NCBI RefSeq assembly: GCF_037975245.1
Contig: NC_092564.1
Span: 6,827,984 to 6,891,983, forward strand
DNA length: 64,000 bases
DNA from: Apostichopus japonicus
Taxonomy: Eukaryota > Echinodermata > Holothuroidea > Aspidochirotida > Stichopodidae
Direction of reading: 5' to 3'
Positions 12,084-25,100 of the stretch are shown one piece after another (the first letter of the stretch is position 1; every line of letters begins with the position of its first letter). A model generated the notes under the pieces. That model had not been told where the DNA came from, ran no database searches, and saw only the letters and a program-made list of their open reading frames with translations. A program made the position numbers and the translations under genes.

Positions 12084-15000
12084 GTGAAATGATCATCATA
12101 AATATTAGCAAGAAATTTGCTCATAATTCTACGATTATGAACTACCGTATTTGAAAGAAGAATCATAAAGAGATCGAAAACAACTTACACATTTGCATCA
12201 CATAAAAATGATAATACATTTGCAACTTTGTTCTTATCATTTTTATCACAATTTCTTCACGTTTCTTCGTGATCATTACGGTAAATGTGTTCTTCTAAAT
12301 GTTTAACAGAATGTTGTAGTTGGCTTCTTATCAACGACGCACCTTTTCAGATTTATTGTTATTGCTATTATTATCTTTTTTCCCCTTTTTTTGTCAAAGA
12401 AACAGACAAAATTGTTTTGTTCAAAATCTTAATATGAATTATGCACAGTTAAGTAGAAATAATTAATATTAAAAGTGACATTTCCTCATCGCTAAAATTC
12501 TTCTGTTTAATGTTAAATGCAATTGTCGATTGTTTAATGCAAGATTATACCTATTTACTAATTCTTTTGTCTCAATAAACCGTAACTATTTTGTAGGCAT
12601 TTTAAGCTATTTTGTTCGTTGTTGTTTAAGTTGTAAGTAGTGATTTAGGTGTTGTTATGTGTTAGTTAGTCAACGTGTCAGACCGTGACGTCACACCGTG
12701 AAATTAATTGTTCACATTAAAAAAAAAAAATCAGTCTCCGCTGATGGAGGAAGAAAAACCATATTTTGAATTTTCAAAATGCTGACATTTTCGAAATTTT
12801 GAAAGTTTTGAAAACACGTGCATCTGACAACGAGAAATAGCTGGTCGTTATAACCTGACAGTTACCGTACAATAATGGTTTCTATATTTTTTACATCTGT
12901 CAAATGATGTAGCTAAAAAATATATAAAAACTACGAAGTTAGATAACTAGTTTATAATATTTGTAGTAGAAATGATTTTTTTACAATACTTGTGTGCGTC
13001 CCAAATAGCTTCACGTATTGTTAGAAATTCAACAAAAATGTGAGTTTTGTATAGCACTAGTTACTAGGTACCATGAAAGGATAGATGTGTAAATTAAACC
13101 TAAGCGTATAAGATGCATATGAACAGTTATTCAAGCGCTCTGCGAATCTATCTTATTTTACTATGGGAGACTAAACATTAGATCTACGAATTATTTTAAT
13201 TAATTTAATCAATATAGGATGAAAAGGTTTCCAATTCGTTGAGCTACAATCGCAAAATAATATAAGAATGATGATTTTATCTGCTTGTATTCCTACATTA
13301 GCAGACAAAGGAAAGTAGGATTACTTAAGCTGGTCGTTTCATATCATTCCATTCCTTAATCCAAATGTAGTCTAAAGAACGATTCCTTTCACAACTATAT
13401 TTTGTATTTCTTTGTATGAAACAAGTAAATATGTTAATATGTGATAATGTTGTGGCGAAAACAAATAAATTATATGGAAAGAAAAAATGACAATATAAAA
13501 GAGATTACATATTTTATTCAAAATTGAAGAAACGGTACAAAAAGAAACGTTAAGGAAAATGAACAAAGGTTAAAAAAGAAATATTTTAAAACAAGAGCTT
13601 ACACATTGTAGGAATAAAAATTCATTGTTTTAGTTGATAACAGAGTAAATCGAAGCTAAAATCTGAATAATTATATCTCAGAAAAACATTGGATGGAGAT
13701 CATGGGATTAAAGCAAATTTCTAATATGAAGACTAATTCCATGTCATATGCCAATAAGGACTTAAATGAATTTGCATAACCAATTCTGGGCTGAAGTTTG
13801 TTATTTTCATCAAGTTATAAATGACTCTTTGTCCACACTTTGCAAGGTAGAATAATTCATAGGGTTTATACAAGCTGTACAATATATATATAATTATAAT
13901 ATAATAATATAATTTGTAGTTTTAGTGAGTATACTTATTCAATTTATATTATATTATACTATTATTTATACTATATTTAGTTATATTATACTACACGGTG
14001 CCTAGAATAAATCATCAGTTTGTTATTTGATGAATGTCATTTAATATAAATTGTTACCTATTGAGTCTGCACCCGACTTGCACCTTACTTAATATCAATA
14101 TTACTTAACCAGTGGATTATTTAGATTGTTCATCAATCATCCTATGTATGTTCTTTCGTTATTCTCTATGGTGCAACAAGATCTTGCACCTATTTTGCAC
14201 CATTTTTTAAAACCATTTTGTCATTTGAATATACTATTTGTAATGCATATAGGTTTTGCACTCACTTTGCACCCTTTCTCATCTTATCATGTCCTTTTAT
14301 CATAGTTACTTTAACATATTCATCTTGCACCCGCAGTGCACTCAATTTCTAGTAACAAGTATAACGTTCCTGTGTTTTCGTCCTTCGTTGGAACACTACT
14401 ACACTTTCTTTTTAAAACCTGATTTTTTCGAAAAAAGAGAGGGGGAAAAAATACTCCATCGATGACGGCTTCAAGTTGGGGGTCGGTTTCGAAAGACAAT
14501 TGAAAAACAAAACCCTGAGAAAACTATTTTGCCTGTTTTGGCGACTCGTTGAAAGAGTAGAAGCAAGGTAGGTTGGTGGAAATGAATCTCAGAGGACCGT
14601 TGAAAGTCAAAGAGGTGACTATCTCGTTTGGTGGTTGGTATATTAGGCTATTGTGCATTTAGATGAGGCCTCTTGCATTCCTCAAATCTCATTCGTATAA
14701 ATCTAAACGGATTGACATTCAGTTTTATTTGTGAAATGAAACACATTGGTAAAATCGTGACGACCTTCACTGTAAGGTGTAATATACCACTGAAATAGCT
14801 GGGAGGTTAGTAAGGAATTGGCTCGGCGCCATTGGTTTTCTTAGAGATAGACCACATGATCTAAATATGACCTTTCAAAAATAAATATGTTATGAACAAA
14901 ATAAAATTGTTATTTCAATTCATTACAAAGGTAAAATTTCGTTGTACAACTTATTTTAAATCTAATAATTATACCTCCCCGCCACCTCATTTATTCGTAC

Positions 15001-18000
15001 GTTTTTCAGATTGCTTTAAAGAAATTATGATCAATACAAACTATTTTTAACACAAATTATTTATCAGTTTCATTTTAAATTACAAAAAGTTCAAGACTAT
15101 TCACAATTTCTGATATTAACGTTGTATATGTTTATGATAATACCAAAAGGTGTTTGGGCGAAATTTTTCATGCAATTCATAAATACTATTTATGAATCTT
15201 ATCATATATTCCAGCTAATCTTCTTAACATCGCAGGTTTTACTATGAAGTTTCATTATTTCAATAATAAAGACAAGCCTTCATAAAAAATATACAAATTT
15301 ATTTATTTCTCTATTTTACGAATAAATTCGTTTCTCCCCGAAAAAAATATTACACAGCAAATATTGTGATCAATATTATCTAATTTTTATAACTGATTGG
15401 TACTAAACATTTGGTGAACCTTTCCTACATACATGAACCTTTCCTATATACAGGAATATATACAAGGCCATAACTTATTTCACCACCAACCCCCACCCCT
15501 ACCCCTCACCACCACTTTAGCTTCAGGGTACAATGTGCATTGAAATTTATGAGGTCAATCACATACTCAAGGAAAGTAACAAAGAAAAACAAAAAAAGAA
15601 AACAAAAACAAGGCTTCATAGATTCATGCATGGCGATGCTTGGAAATGAGTTCTCATTTTGTAGCATACATTCCCTGTCCCAATTTCGTATGACTGAAGG
15701 GAGCGTTTCATGTTTATAAGTGATAGCTTATTGTTGTTATAAATGAACAAAACAAGGAAGACGGATCTTGATATCTACCAAACAGGGTTTTTATGATATA
15801 CCAACCTCCATTTAAGGTGACATATATTACTTATGGTGGCTTCTTCGGAATTTATTTTTAACCCACATCTTATAGTCATTAATTCTAAACATAAAAAGTG
15901 CAAACTTGCAGTTATAGACTTGAGGAGGACGCGCATAATGGCCTTTTAAGGTATTTTAACGATCACCCGGTTGTCTTCTTGGTGTATCGCTCTATATGTG
16001 ATGTGAGAGCTATCCACTGTCGTTGGCAATGATGTATCGCATATCCATTGCGCTAAATCTTCATCATTCTCACACATCGAACTATGAGACCTACTTTCAT
16101 TTTTTATTTTATTATTTAGAATGTCTCGATTTCTTTCCCCTAAAAAGAGTGGGATACAAAGAAAGGAGGGTAGGTAGGGGTCATGAAAGCAACATACAAA
16201 TGAGAGGTTATGTAAGCAAGCTTCTTCTTCGTTTAGTAATTTTTGTATTTCATAATCAATAGGTAAAATTGTAGTGTAAATATATTGAAATAATGCTACT
16301 GCATTTGGCTTATTTGTTAGTTTTGGCTCTACATGTGTTTCCAGTATAATATATTTAAATATTGTCAGCTTTTTATTAATTAATTATGTAGTTTTTTTTA
16401 AACACATAATGATTTTGACAATTGGAAATAAAAGAATACTTGAGTTCTTTCATTTATCTGTTAGTTCTTATATTTGTGTGGCAACCCAGGAAGAGAAAAT
16501 AAGACATAAACAGATCGAAACACGATTCCAAAAGATTTATTATAAATGATGATTATTAAATCCGTGTGATGAATCAAATCATAGCACGAGAAAAAAAACT
16601 TTGTAAAAATACTGTATTAATATATTGCACTGGATTCTTTCAAAGATAAAATACATATGAAGCGATGATTCTAGAACAATGTTCCCATCCCTCCCATTTC
16701 TCGTTATGGTCGAACTAGGGTTGTTCATAAAATCATCAAGTACAGAAGTGATACAGGTGTTAACCTTTTGATACATTGCAGAGATTGTGCCTTCCCTTTT
16801 GTCCATGAATTATCCTCAAACTTTCAAATCATATGCTGTATTATGACGAGTTAAAACATCAAACAAACTATTAAAGAATGAATGAATATGAATGAATACA
16901 ACGCATGGATACAAATCTCTTTTAATTACTTATTCAGTTAGTTATTCGTTCAGTATGGTTAGCATAGTAAAGTTGCCTTATGGTACTCTTTGAAGATATA
17001 CTGCAGCATAAAATCTTAAGTTGGAAGAACTGGTATTTGGTGGATTGCCTTTTCTATTGGGAGCGTGGTTATGTATAACATGAATCAAACGTTAGAGCGT
17101 TAGTTACTTAGTTCCAGCTTCAAATTTTCGAGCGGGAAAGGGGTTATTGGAATATCCGCGAGGGAGAGATGGTCTAGTCTTACTCATTGGTTTCATAGTT
17201 TATGTGTCATTTTGGAGTAAGTGTTTAACGGTCACAGCATGGTACTTCCGTCTTTGTTGGACCCATACATAAACAAGTGAATGAGCAGATTCGACCAGCT
17301 TTTATGTTGATATTTTTTCACTCATGAATGTTTTCAAAGATTAATGACATCGCTGGGATCTGGAAGATGTACCACATATGTCTTCAACCAATCATCCTGC
17401 ATGGCGGGGACCATTTTAGCAAAACCGCTTGTCTTCGTCACTCATCCCGTGAGATGAGATAGAGCATGAAACATCTCTTGACCCTGATGCTCCGTCTAGT
17501 GTCATTGACTTTTTGTCAAATAAGTTGGACACATCGAGAAGGAATGTCATCTGAAAATTCTAGAAAAGGAAAGAAATAATTACATTAATGGAATGAGTGA
17601 ATGAATGTCCATGTCATGTAAGGGTGCTTCATGTACCTATAGAGATAACTACCTTGAAAAATAACAATATTCAAGTCATTCTGTTGTGACATGGAGTATT
17701 GTAGTGGGTATGTCAAGAGGATATCTACCCTACTGTAATGTAAGCAAGAAATAGAAAGAGCGGGGAAACAAAAGAAACGAATTTATGAAGTTCGTAATGG
17801 ATGTTACCATCTTACACCTGCATAACTGGCACCATTGTAATATTGTCAATCACAATGGGCAGTATCCAGTACATACCAGTACATACTCACAAGGCTAATT
17901 GTTTATTGGATGATACTAAGGAGTATCACAGAATTTGCTACTACTGTACTGTACCCCAAGCATTGGTGACATTTACATAGACCTATATTGCGATCACGCT

Positions 18001-19534
18001 AGCTAGTCTTTTTTTCAGCGAGCCTGTGAACAAATAGTTCATGAAATGATTGACAGTATGCACATTCCTCTCGTTTATTAGTCTATTATTAGCCAGTAAT
18101 TTGTCAGATAAACTTTCATACAGTTTTCCTACAGTACGACACTTTTGGTCGCACAAATATGACGTCATTTGAAGTAGTACTGTATGTACCAAACATGTCA
18201 CATACGTCAGTATTTGTGCATGGTGTCCCTTTTGTAGCGTATATGATATTGGTGCTGCATTGTTTTTGTTAAGATATCTTTCAAGAAATGAAAACAAAAG
18301 ACAATTTGCTTTACGTAAGACAGTTCTTTGCAATTAGTGATGTCCTTAAATATTTCACGTGAAGATTCAAGTCATTGTAGTTCCTATATTTACTCTGAAA
18401 GAATCGCAAACCATGTTTAATGTAAATTACACACATGTTGTTATATTGCTCGAATTAAGATTACTCCGTCACTTCTTCAGCTGTTTCAGTGTTTAGTTTA
18501 GATAAAGGCAAGATATAAGGTAATAGAATTTATCAAACGTTAGTGATAACCTCTTTATAAAACTAACAGCTAGCGCTATAACTATACATTTGTATGGATG
18601 GAGGTCAGCCGTTAAATGGTCAGAAGACAATGGGAACAATTTAAATAAGGAATTATATTCTGACAAACACACTTTATTCTGGTAGACAATATGGACTTTG
18701 CAACAAAGCTCAATGTAGTGCTATGGCACAAAGAAGGTGTTTGCCTTTCTGGAATACTTCCTTGATGGTTGTTTCCACTGGCGGTAATTTTCTTGTTTTG
18801 CTGTCCGAAGCAGACGGGCACATTATGACGGTTGTCTCCATTTCACGACTTTCACGATTCTGCTAAAATGATTCCATAGTTTAATAAATATTTGCCATTA
18901 TTTATTTGGTTGACAGTTAGAATTGGGCATGTCTGTTAGGGAGCTTTGACACTGTAAAGGCCTTTTTATAGCAATCATTACTGCTGATGATCTTCTTCAT
19001 GGAGTTTAAATAACATACCTTGTCTGGTGAGGTGTCATGGAACATGGTTTGAATGTCCATGTCAGAAAGAATGAAGAAAAGAGAAAGAATTCGGCGAACA
19101 GGCTTGTCTACTCTCTCAAAAGTTACTGGGGGTAGGAACTAGATATTCTCTAACTCCTTTATCAAACTCCTTCAATAGATTTACTGTACAAGAAGCGCTT
19201 TTTTAGTTTCCCTTGACCTTTTGTACTACTAATTTATTTGATACATGTTTTTAAATGTACAATAAAAATCTTTTTAACGATAACCCCCCTCCATCAGAGT
19301 AAGTCATGCTCATGGTCGTAGTTATTCAGCTGCAGTTGCTGTTTCTGGTTATCTGTAAATGTGTCCAAATGTTCTAGTTCTGCTTGACAATATACTGATA
19401 CGTTTTAACTGTCATCTTCAGATGCTTCAAATTAGTAGTTTAATAATATTATAGCAGTTGTGTATAGCTAACTAGTTCACACTTAGCATTCGGTTGCTCA
19501 TGTTTATATTATTATTGTTAAATATTATTATATT
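12080..19534. other. Repeat-poor non-coding, probable Hox intron or 5' flank
   Basis: No long (TA)n or G/C runs, no recognised element except the weak repeat at 14.1 kb. A 116-codon minus frame at 17983-18333 has protein-like composition but no motif I know; it is left uncalled. Confidence 0.5.
14066..14350. repeat. Degenerate tandem repeat with paired TGCAC boxes
   Basis: Four blocks each contain two TGCAC boxes about 12 bases apart, near 14069, 14186, 14258 and 14327. The last three are spaced 69-72 bases. The sequence between boxes is only loosely conserved. Confidence 0.4.
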
Positions 19535-19860
19535 AGGATGAGGATGAAGATGTGAGGTCTCGCTTTTATGGCGTCAAACGCTTGCACATGCTGCTGACCA
19601 TGGCAGGAGAACACTTGATAGGACAATGTCGGTTACAAGTTACCACAATAGACGGCAAAGATCAAAACAAAAGGAACCATTGTTATTTTGAAGGACCTAT
19701 GCAGAAGATGCCACAAGTGGTTTTGGTTCTAACTATATACCACAACCAAAGTAAGAATAACTTTAGGAAATGAAACCGAAATGATTCAGCTAAGTGAATT
19801 CCCAAAGTTCACAAGTGACATACCGGGCACATCTCATGTGGTGAACCATCCACCAAGGTA
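19535..19860 (+). other. Open segment bounded by splice-like signals, unknown
   Basis: A T/A-rich tract ends in TTAG at about 19536, after which one frame stays open to 19773. It encodes about 75 residues starting DEDEDVRSRFYG. A donor-like AAAGTAAGA lies near 19750. In another frame about 40 residues run from about 19735 to a second donor-like AAGGTAGAT near 19856. I recognise no domain. Joining the 19856 donor to the Hox exon would put it out of phase and hit a stop at once, so it is not the expected first exon. It could be an exon of a non-coding or unrelated transcript, a decayed element, or chance. Confidence 0.2.
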
Positions 19861-21266
19861 GATCACCTTATAGTGACCTTGTACCTACACAAGGGGATCA
19901 TGGTCAACCTTACTGGATAGATTTCTTCCTAACAATTTAATCCTTTGAGATTTCAAGTTCAATCGAAAGGTTTGTTTCGTCTCACATAAAACTCAGGGAA
20001 GTGCAGTTTTAACGAGCAGGAAGATAACGTGTATACAGCGTGCGTGTTCGATTGTATCATGGCAGGGTCTAAAGATTACAACCAAACGATAATTGTACTT
20101 TACCGTACCATGATTGTATTATTACTGCTGCAAAATGAATAAAAACATTACTATTTATAAGCAAGAAATATCAATGATACGGATGTATGTATGTATGCAC
20201 AGTATGTATATATGGTTGTATGTATGGATGAATGTATATTTAAATGGGATGTATGATAAATGGCTGGATGGATGGCTATATGTTTATAAAAGAGACTAAC
20301 GAATTACTTCGGTTTTCTTTTTTTCTTATCAAATCATTGTCCTAGAGCATTAAAGGTTCGTATCTATTAACATTGCAATTTATGAACAATAAAAAGCGTT
20401 TAGTTTGATTCATCCCTTTTTTCACCTGCCTTCATGGTGTATAATTCTTTACCGTGAGGTTATTCTTTGAATCAGCGGTTCCGTCCGAGAACTCCAAAGA
20501 ATCCCTGTTTCTGTGAAGTCACTTGACGATTTTATGAATTCATTCTGTCCTAAATGAGAATTGATTCCATGAGTGGATCTCTTTGCCGTCTGAAAGTAAA
20601 CATGAATCCAACGAGAAACTTTTTCTTAATTGAAAGTACTCGTTCATTCAAGATCTTGATTCGTATGAAGTCACTCAGAACCAATGTACTACTTACTCCT
20701 CTAAGCAAATGATTGCAACTACTTGTGGGTGTGGTGTGTAGTCTTATAAAATTTTGCACTTACATATATGTTTACATATTGCATGTATCACCACGTTGGT
20801 AATTAAAAGTAATTCCTTTGATATGATATCTGATTACATCACAAATTCACCTGTAAAGTACATTTGCTATGTAAGTTGTTGAACAAAGGACAGCGACGGA
20901 GTGTAGCAGACACCAGATTCGAACACCCTTTCTCCAATCTATATGCATGGAATATGTTACAAACCACCTTTGACATATATTCATAGCACCAAACCTCCCC
21001 CTTTTGATTGTGCTTTGAGGAACTTCCAATATAGAAGATGAAGAAATGAAGGGACAAAAGCACCATGGGAAGAGACGCAGATTGGCACGTCCTTTACAAA
21101 GTTGTTGAGGCTCGGAAAAGAACCTTCTTCCAAATGGAATGACCATCTTGAAAATTGGAAATGTGTCAACTGAAGATTGTTGAAACATGCATATCACAAT
21201 TGATGCATGAAAGACGTTTCTGATACTAGTATTAGGAAGGGGAATGTGTTAATTTCATGCAACTGT
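19861..21266. other. Intronic sequence upstream of the Hox exon
   Basis: It contains a loose ATGT/GATG tetranucleotide tract at 20180-20285. Several overlapping minus-strand frames at 20839-21197 have no domain and compete with each other, as expected for chance. Confidence 0.55.
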
Positions 21267-21305
21267 TGCTAACTTTCACTGTCGCTTCTTTTTTTCATCA
21301 TGCAG
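21267..21305 (+). promoter_or_regulatory. 3' splice site of the Hox exon: branch point, pyrimidine tract and AG
   Basis: A branch-point-like TGCTAAC (21267-21273, branch A about 21272) is followed by a pyrimidine-rich tract and then CAG at 21303-21305. The spacing of about 33 bases between branch A and AG is normal for animal introns. This site, rather than the upstream ATG at 21257, sets the start of the coding exon. Confidence 0.75.
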
Positions 21306-21613
21306 GAGGAACCTCGTCGTGTAGTCTACTAGCAACTTTCACCACAACACCTAGAAGGACAAAAAGGAGACCTTACTCAAAACTTCAAATATACGAACTT
21401 GAGAAAGAATTTCAACATAATATGTATTTAACGAGAGACAGGAGAGCAAAACTTTCACAAACCTTGAGTCTTACTGAGAGGCAGGTCAAAATATGGTTTC
21501 AAAACAGGAGGATGAAATTGAAAAAGATCAACGAAAGGGAACGTAACAAACAGAGGAAGCAAGGGCAAGGGCAAACTCAAGATTCGGTGAAACCAGACAA
21601 AATAATTGGTTGA
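21306..21613 (+). CDS. Hox11/13b: Posterior Hox homeobox protein, last coding exon (Hox11/13b-like), 5' part missing
   Basis: This exon encodes a sequence-specific DNA-binding transcription factor acting in the nucleus; posterior Hox proteins pattern the posterior body and hindgut. Seen: the frame from the splice site gives about 16 residues, a complete 60-residue homeodomain (21353-21532) and a 26-residue basic, Gln-rich tail ending in TGA. The homeodomain has Leu16, Phe20, Ile47, Trp48, Phe49, Gln50, Asn51 and Arg53, with helix 3 reading [12 protein letters not shown]. The NMYLTRDRR and LTERQVKIW stretches resemble Hox9-13; [19 protein letters not shown] is what I recall for echinoderm Hox11/13b. 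No Trp hexapeptide precedes the homeodomain in this exon, as expected for the posterior class. The exon begins after AG at 21304-21305 in phase 1 (the first codon takes one base from the previous exon). An ATG at 21257 is in frame but lies in the intron. Posterior Hox is firm; the 'b' paralogue is from memory. Confidence 0.9.
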
Positions 21614-22160
21614 CAAATGGAGCAACAACAAAAAACACAATGGAGGAAGCTATTTGGAGAACATATAGAAATGTAACAGACCATTGATGCTTTGAGGCCG
21701 TCTCGTAGACTTGCTAGAAGTCTTAGCAAGTTTAGAATGGTGGTAACACAAGAATAGAAGCAGACAGAACTATAAGAAGCCAAACGGGTAGCTCGAGGAA
21801 AGAAGAGAGAAGAACGTCGCAATACATCCGTCAAAAGATGGTTGGTGGCGGTGGGACCGGAGAGGAGATCAATCATGATGTGTAAGGATTGTATTAAGGT
21901 ATCGAAATCTATATAGAGGTCAATGTAGCACACTGTGGAGGCCCTAGTGGAAAACCCAAATGGGTTGGAAGTGCCCTAAACAAGAGTTAACAAGATACGT
22001 TAGTCTGGTTGTAAAAGATAACATAACATAGCCATATTGTGTATCAAATTATGATCGGGCTCGTAGCTTATGTATATAGGTAACAACCCGAATTATGCCG
22101 CTTTGAAACGTATAACTGCTAGGAATACTAAGAATAAACAATAGTGTTATCGTGGACATG
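21614..22160 (+). other. 3' UTR of the Hox exon with poly(A) signal
   Basis: Non-coding sequence follows the TGA. The first canonical AATAAA on the + strand after the stop is at 22133-22138. It is followed within about 30 bases by GT-rich DNA (around 22143-22170), the usual layout of a cleavage and polyadenylation site. The transcript end is therefore inferred near 22155. Open frames on the opposite strand here (21577-21933) show no domain and are treated as chance. Confidence 0.5.
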
Positions 22161-25100
22161 AAATGTGTGCAAGATATAATGTTTTACAATTAGAATTTCT
22201 TCACAGAAACAAAGTCAACACTGTTACTGAAAAATCATAACTTTGAGAGCAAGTAGTGAGCTACTGAGTAAAAAGACAACTATTAATATGATATCCATAC
22301 GTTTGAGTTGTTAATAATAGCATTATATAGTGCCAAAAGATACATATGTAGAAACTTTAGATTTGATGAAGGCCCAGGTTTTTCCTAAGGTCGGGTTTCT
22401 TTAGATCAAAACATATTCATTTTAATTCTTAGCTACATATAACGGTTTTAGCTTTAATCCAAAGACTATGAATCCTTTGTGAGATATGAGTCACGTTCTA
22501 ACTCTACCATATTGAATATACATGACATACTGAACAAAAGAAGATTAAAAGGTAGCGTTAGTTTATGCATTATCGATAATATACTTATTTAGATACCAGA
22601 CTAAGATCCTGGCATCGGCTGATGTTTAAAATTTAATGCGCAATGACTTGTTTTCTCTTCAGTTCAAACTTGGGTCTTATTCATTTCCAAGACATTTATA
22701 ACCTGGCAGCTCATAGTAATGGAAATTTATCATGAAGTTGGCGAAGCAAATGAAGTCGTTTTGTATCCCTTTTTACTTTTCCATCTTTCCTCTCATGCAC
22801 GAAGGGGTCATGTGTATCTTCTTTTGCGGGAATTTGATAAAAAAGATAAATCGGTCAAATCTTATTGCAACCGCCTAAACTCTGTCGAATAAAGTATAAA
22901 CAACTCACAAGTAAAATACGACTGCCTGAAACGAGAATCAGAATAGAAAAATAAGACATTCATTTCTTTCACCTTGTCTCATTTTAGTGAAATATTGCCG
23001 AGGTGATGTATACCTTTATATATTAAGCTTGATTAGTAACTTGTCAGCAGGTTAGACATACATTTTATAACAAGAGTAATTGTTTATCAAGAATTTCGTT
23101 TCATCCATTATTCACAAACAAAGGGAAGAGAGAGGATGAGGAGGAGGAGAAGAAAAATCACAGACGAACATCTTGTTGTCTCTCTGTCTCTGTAATGTAA
23201 TGTTAAAGGTGGTAATTGTCACAGTATCTTTATTAGTTTCTGAATATAGAACTATAAATGATATGTAAAAGATTCTATAAATGTTTTGTTCCCCTATTAA
23301 TTCTATTGAAAGGGTTGCAATTTGGTTGAATAATATATAGTTTGCAGACACAATATATATACCGTCTATTAACTCATCAACATTTCGGATTACAATCTTC
23401 AGCAAAACCTAATGAAACATGTTACATTTTTCCCCTTTCAGATTTGCGATGTAACCTAAATTTTGTGCTGCGTGCTTAATCTTTATACATATGTCTCTGG
23501 TATGGAAAGGGTGGGTGTATAATGTATGATTCCGAACTAAAAAGGTACTACCAAAGACGAAAGGGGTTATACAAGATCATCAATTTCAGAACAGAATTAC
23601 TTAAAGCGGTCACGGATCGTAAATAACATACTGTGGCACCACAAAGAACAAATAATCTAGCAACATTTCCATTTTGAGATGTGGATGAATACTAAAGTTA
23701 AACCTTTATTTTTTCTTGGCAAATGATCATTTGTATTCAAAAAGTATGTTTAAAGCAAACGGCTAAGGGAGATATTTACTAAGCTCAAGACACCGTATAA
23801 AGTTTCATCCTATATTTTAACTGTTAATACCTTAAAGGTTTTAAGCATCTTGGTTACTGCCTGAGTAGCAACTGGTTGATGCCCAGGGTAGTGGAAGAGA
23901 AGTTGGTTGAGACAATTTACTCATACGTTCTGACATGTCCTTGCCTCTTCTCGCTTTGAAGTTTTGAAGTTACTGATATCTCGGCATCTGCAATAAAGTA
24001 ATGAAAGTGACAAATGTATTACTTATTTCAAACTTGTTTGTTTATATCTTGATCGCGTGATGAAGTTCGAGAAATATTCCACCGTTACTACAAAAGTTTG
24101 AAAGAGGGCAGAAATTAGGGGGCTAAATCCAAAGGAATGGGAAATGTACACATCCTATATATATTGAATACATGAGATGTATAGTTACTTCTTAATCGTG
24201 TTTTAGTTGACACGTGATATCGATCCGTCCGTACATCAAATTTGGGACAGATGGTGAGTATACATCCAATTAGTAAACGGACAGTCAAATAAGACAGAGA
24301 AGGGGGAACACGAATCGTACAAGAGGAAGATCGTTTTGGAAATAAGGTGTCCAAGAAGGTATATGTAGGATCGTGTCAATTTGTTTCTTGAAAAGATGGT
24401 TCATTTTATCATTTATCATCATTATTATTATTATTACTATTATTATTATTATTGCTTCTATATTTTGTCTGTAAATATATTACGTACTCACAATACGGGT
24501 CTCTATATTAAGTAGTCATTATTTTCAGCACTATCAGATACATCTGTACCACATATTACTTTTATAACGTCTCAGGTCGGTGGCCCATGTTTGTGTTATA
24601 TGAATATTCATGTTGACCTCTGACTCGAGTAATGATTAAGTCATGTTATACAGTCATTTGTTGTTCATGTAAATGCCTGGATTATGTAAAGATTAATGAT
24701 TCATTTATTCAACCCGATGTGTTAAACGTGTTACGTCAACATAGGTATCTAGCAAATGCGACAGTGAAATTTTTATCTGTCTTGATTAATTGCTTTCTAA
24801 AAAATTCGAAGATTGGAATGTTTTGATAAAATATATCATTATGACGATTGAGGGCTTCGTGTGACACAACATGTGCTCTAATTAGCATTGGGTTGCATTC
24901 TGCACACAACTATGTGCATTGGACTGTTAGTGTAGTATATATAGGGCCTATGTACAGTAGGTTGCGCAACCTAACCATTAACTTGCTAATTTGTGATATT
25001 TATTCACTTTTCAAACTGCCAAGAAATTCGTGATATTGACCATACGTTCACAGTCTGAACGTACCCGGGACTGGGATTGAGAGTGGGGCAAGTTACTTTC

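Noticed and set aside
17983-18333. 116-codon minus-strand frame with protein-like composition
   Set aside because: No motif I recognise, no splice or start context, and no similar second copy. A TBLASTN search would decide.
21257-21305. ATG start for the Hox frame at 21257
   Set aside because: These codons lie across the branch point, pyrimidine tract and AG, so they are intron.
21577-21933. 118-codon minus-strand frame over the Hox 3' end
   Set aside because: It overlaps the real exon and its 3' UTR and has no domain.
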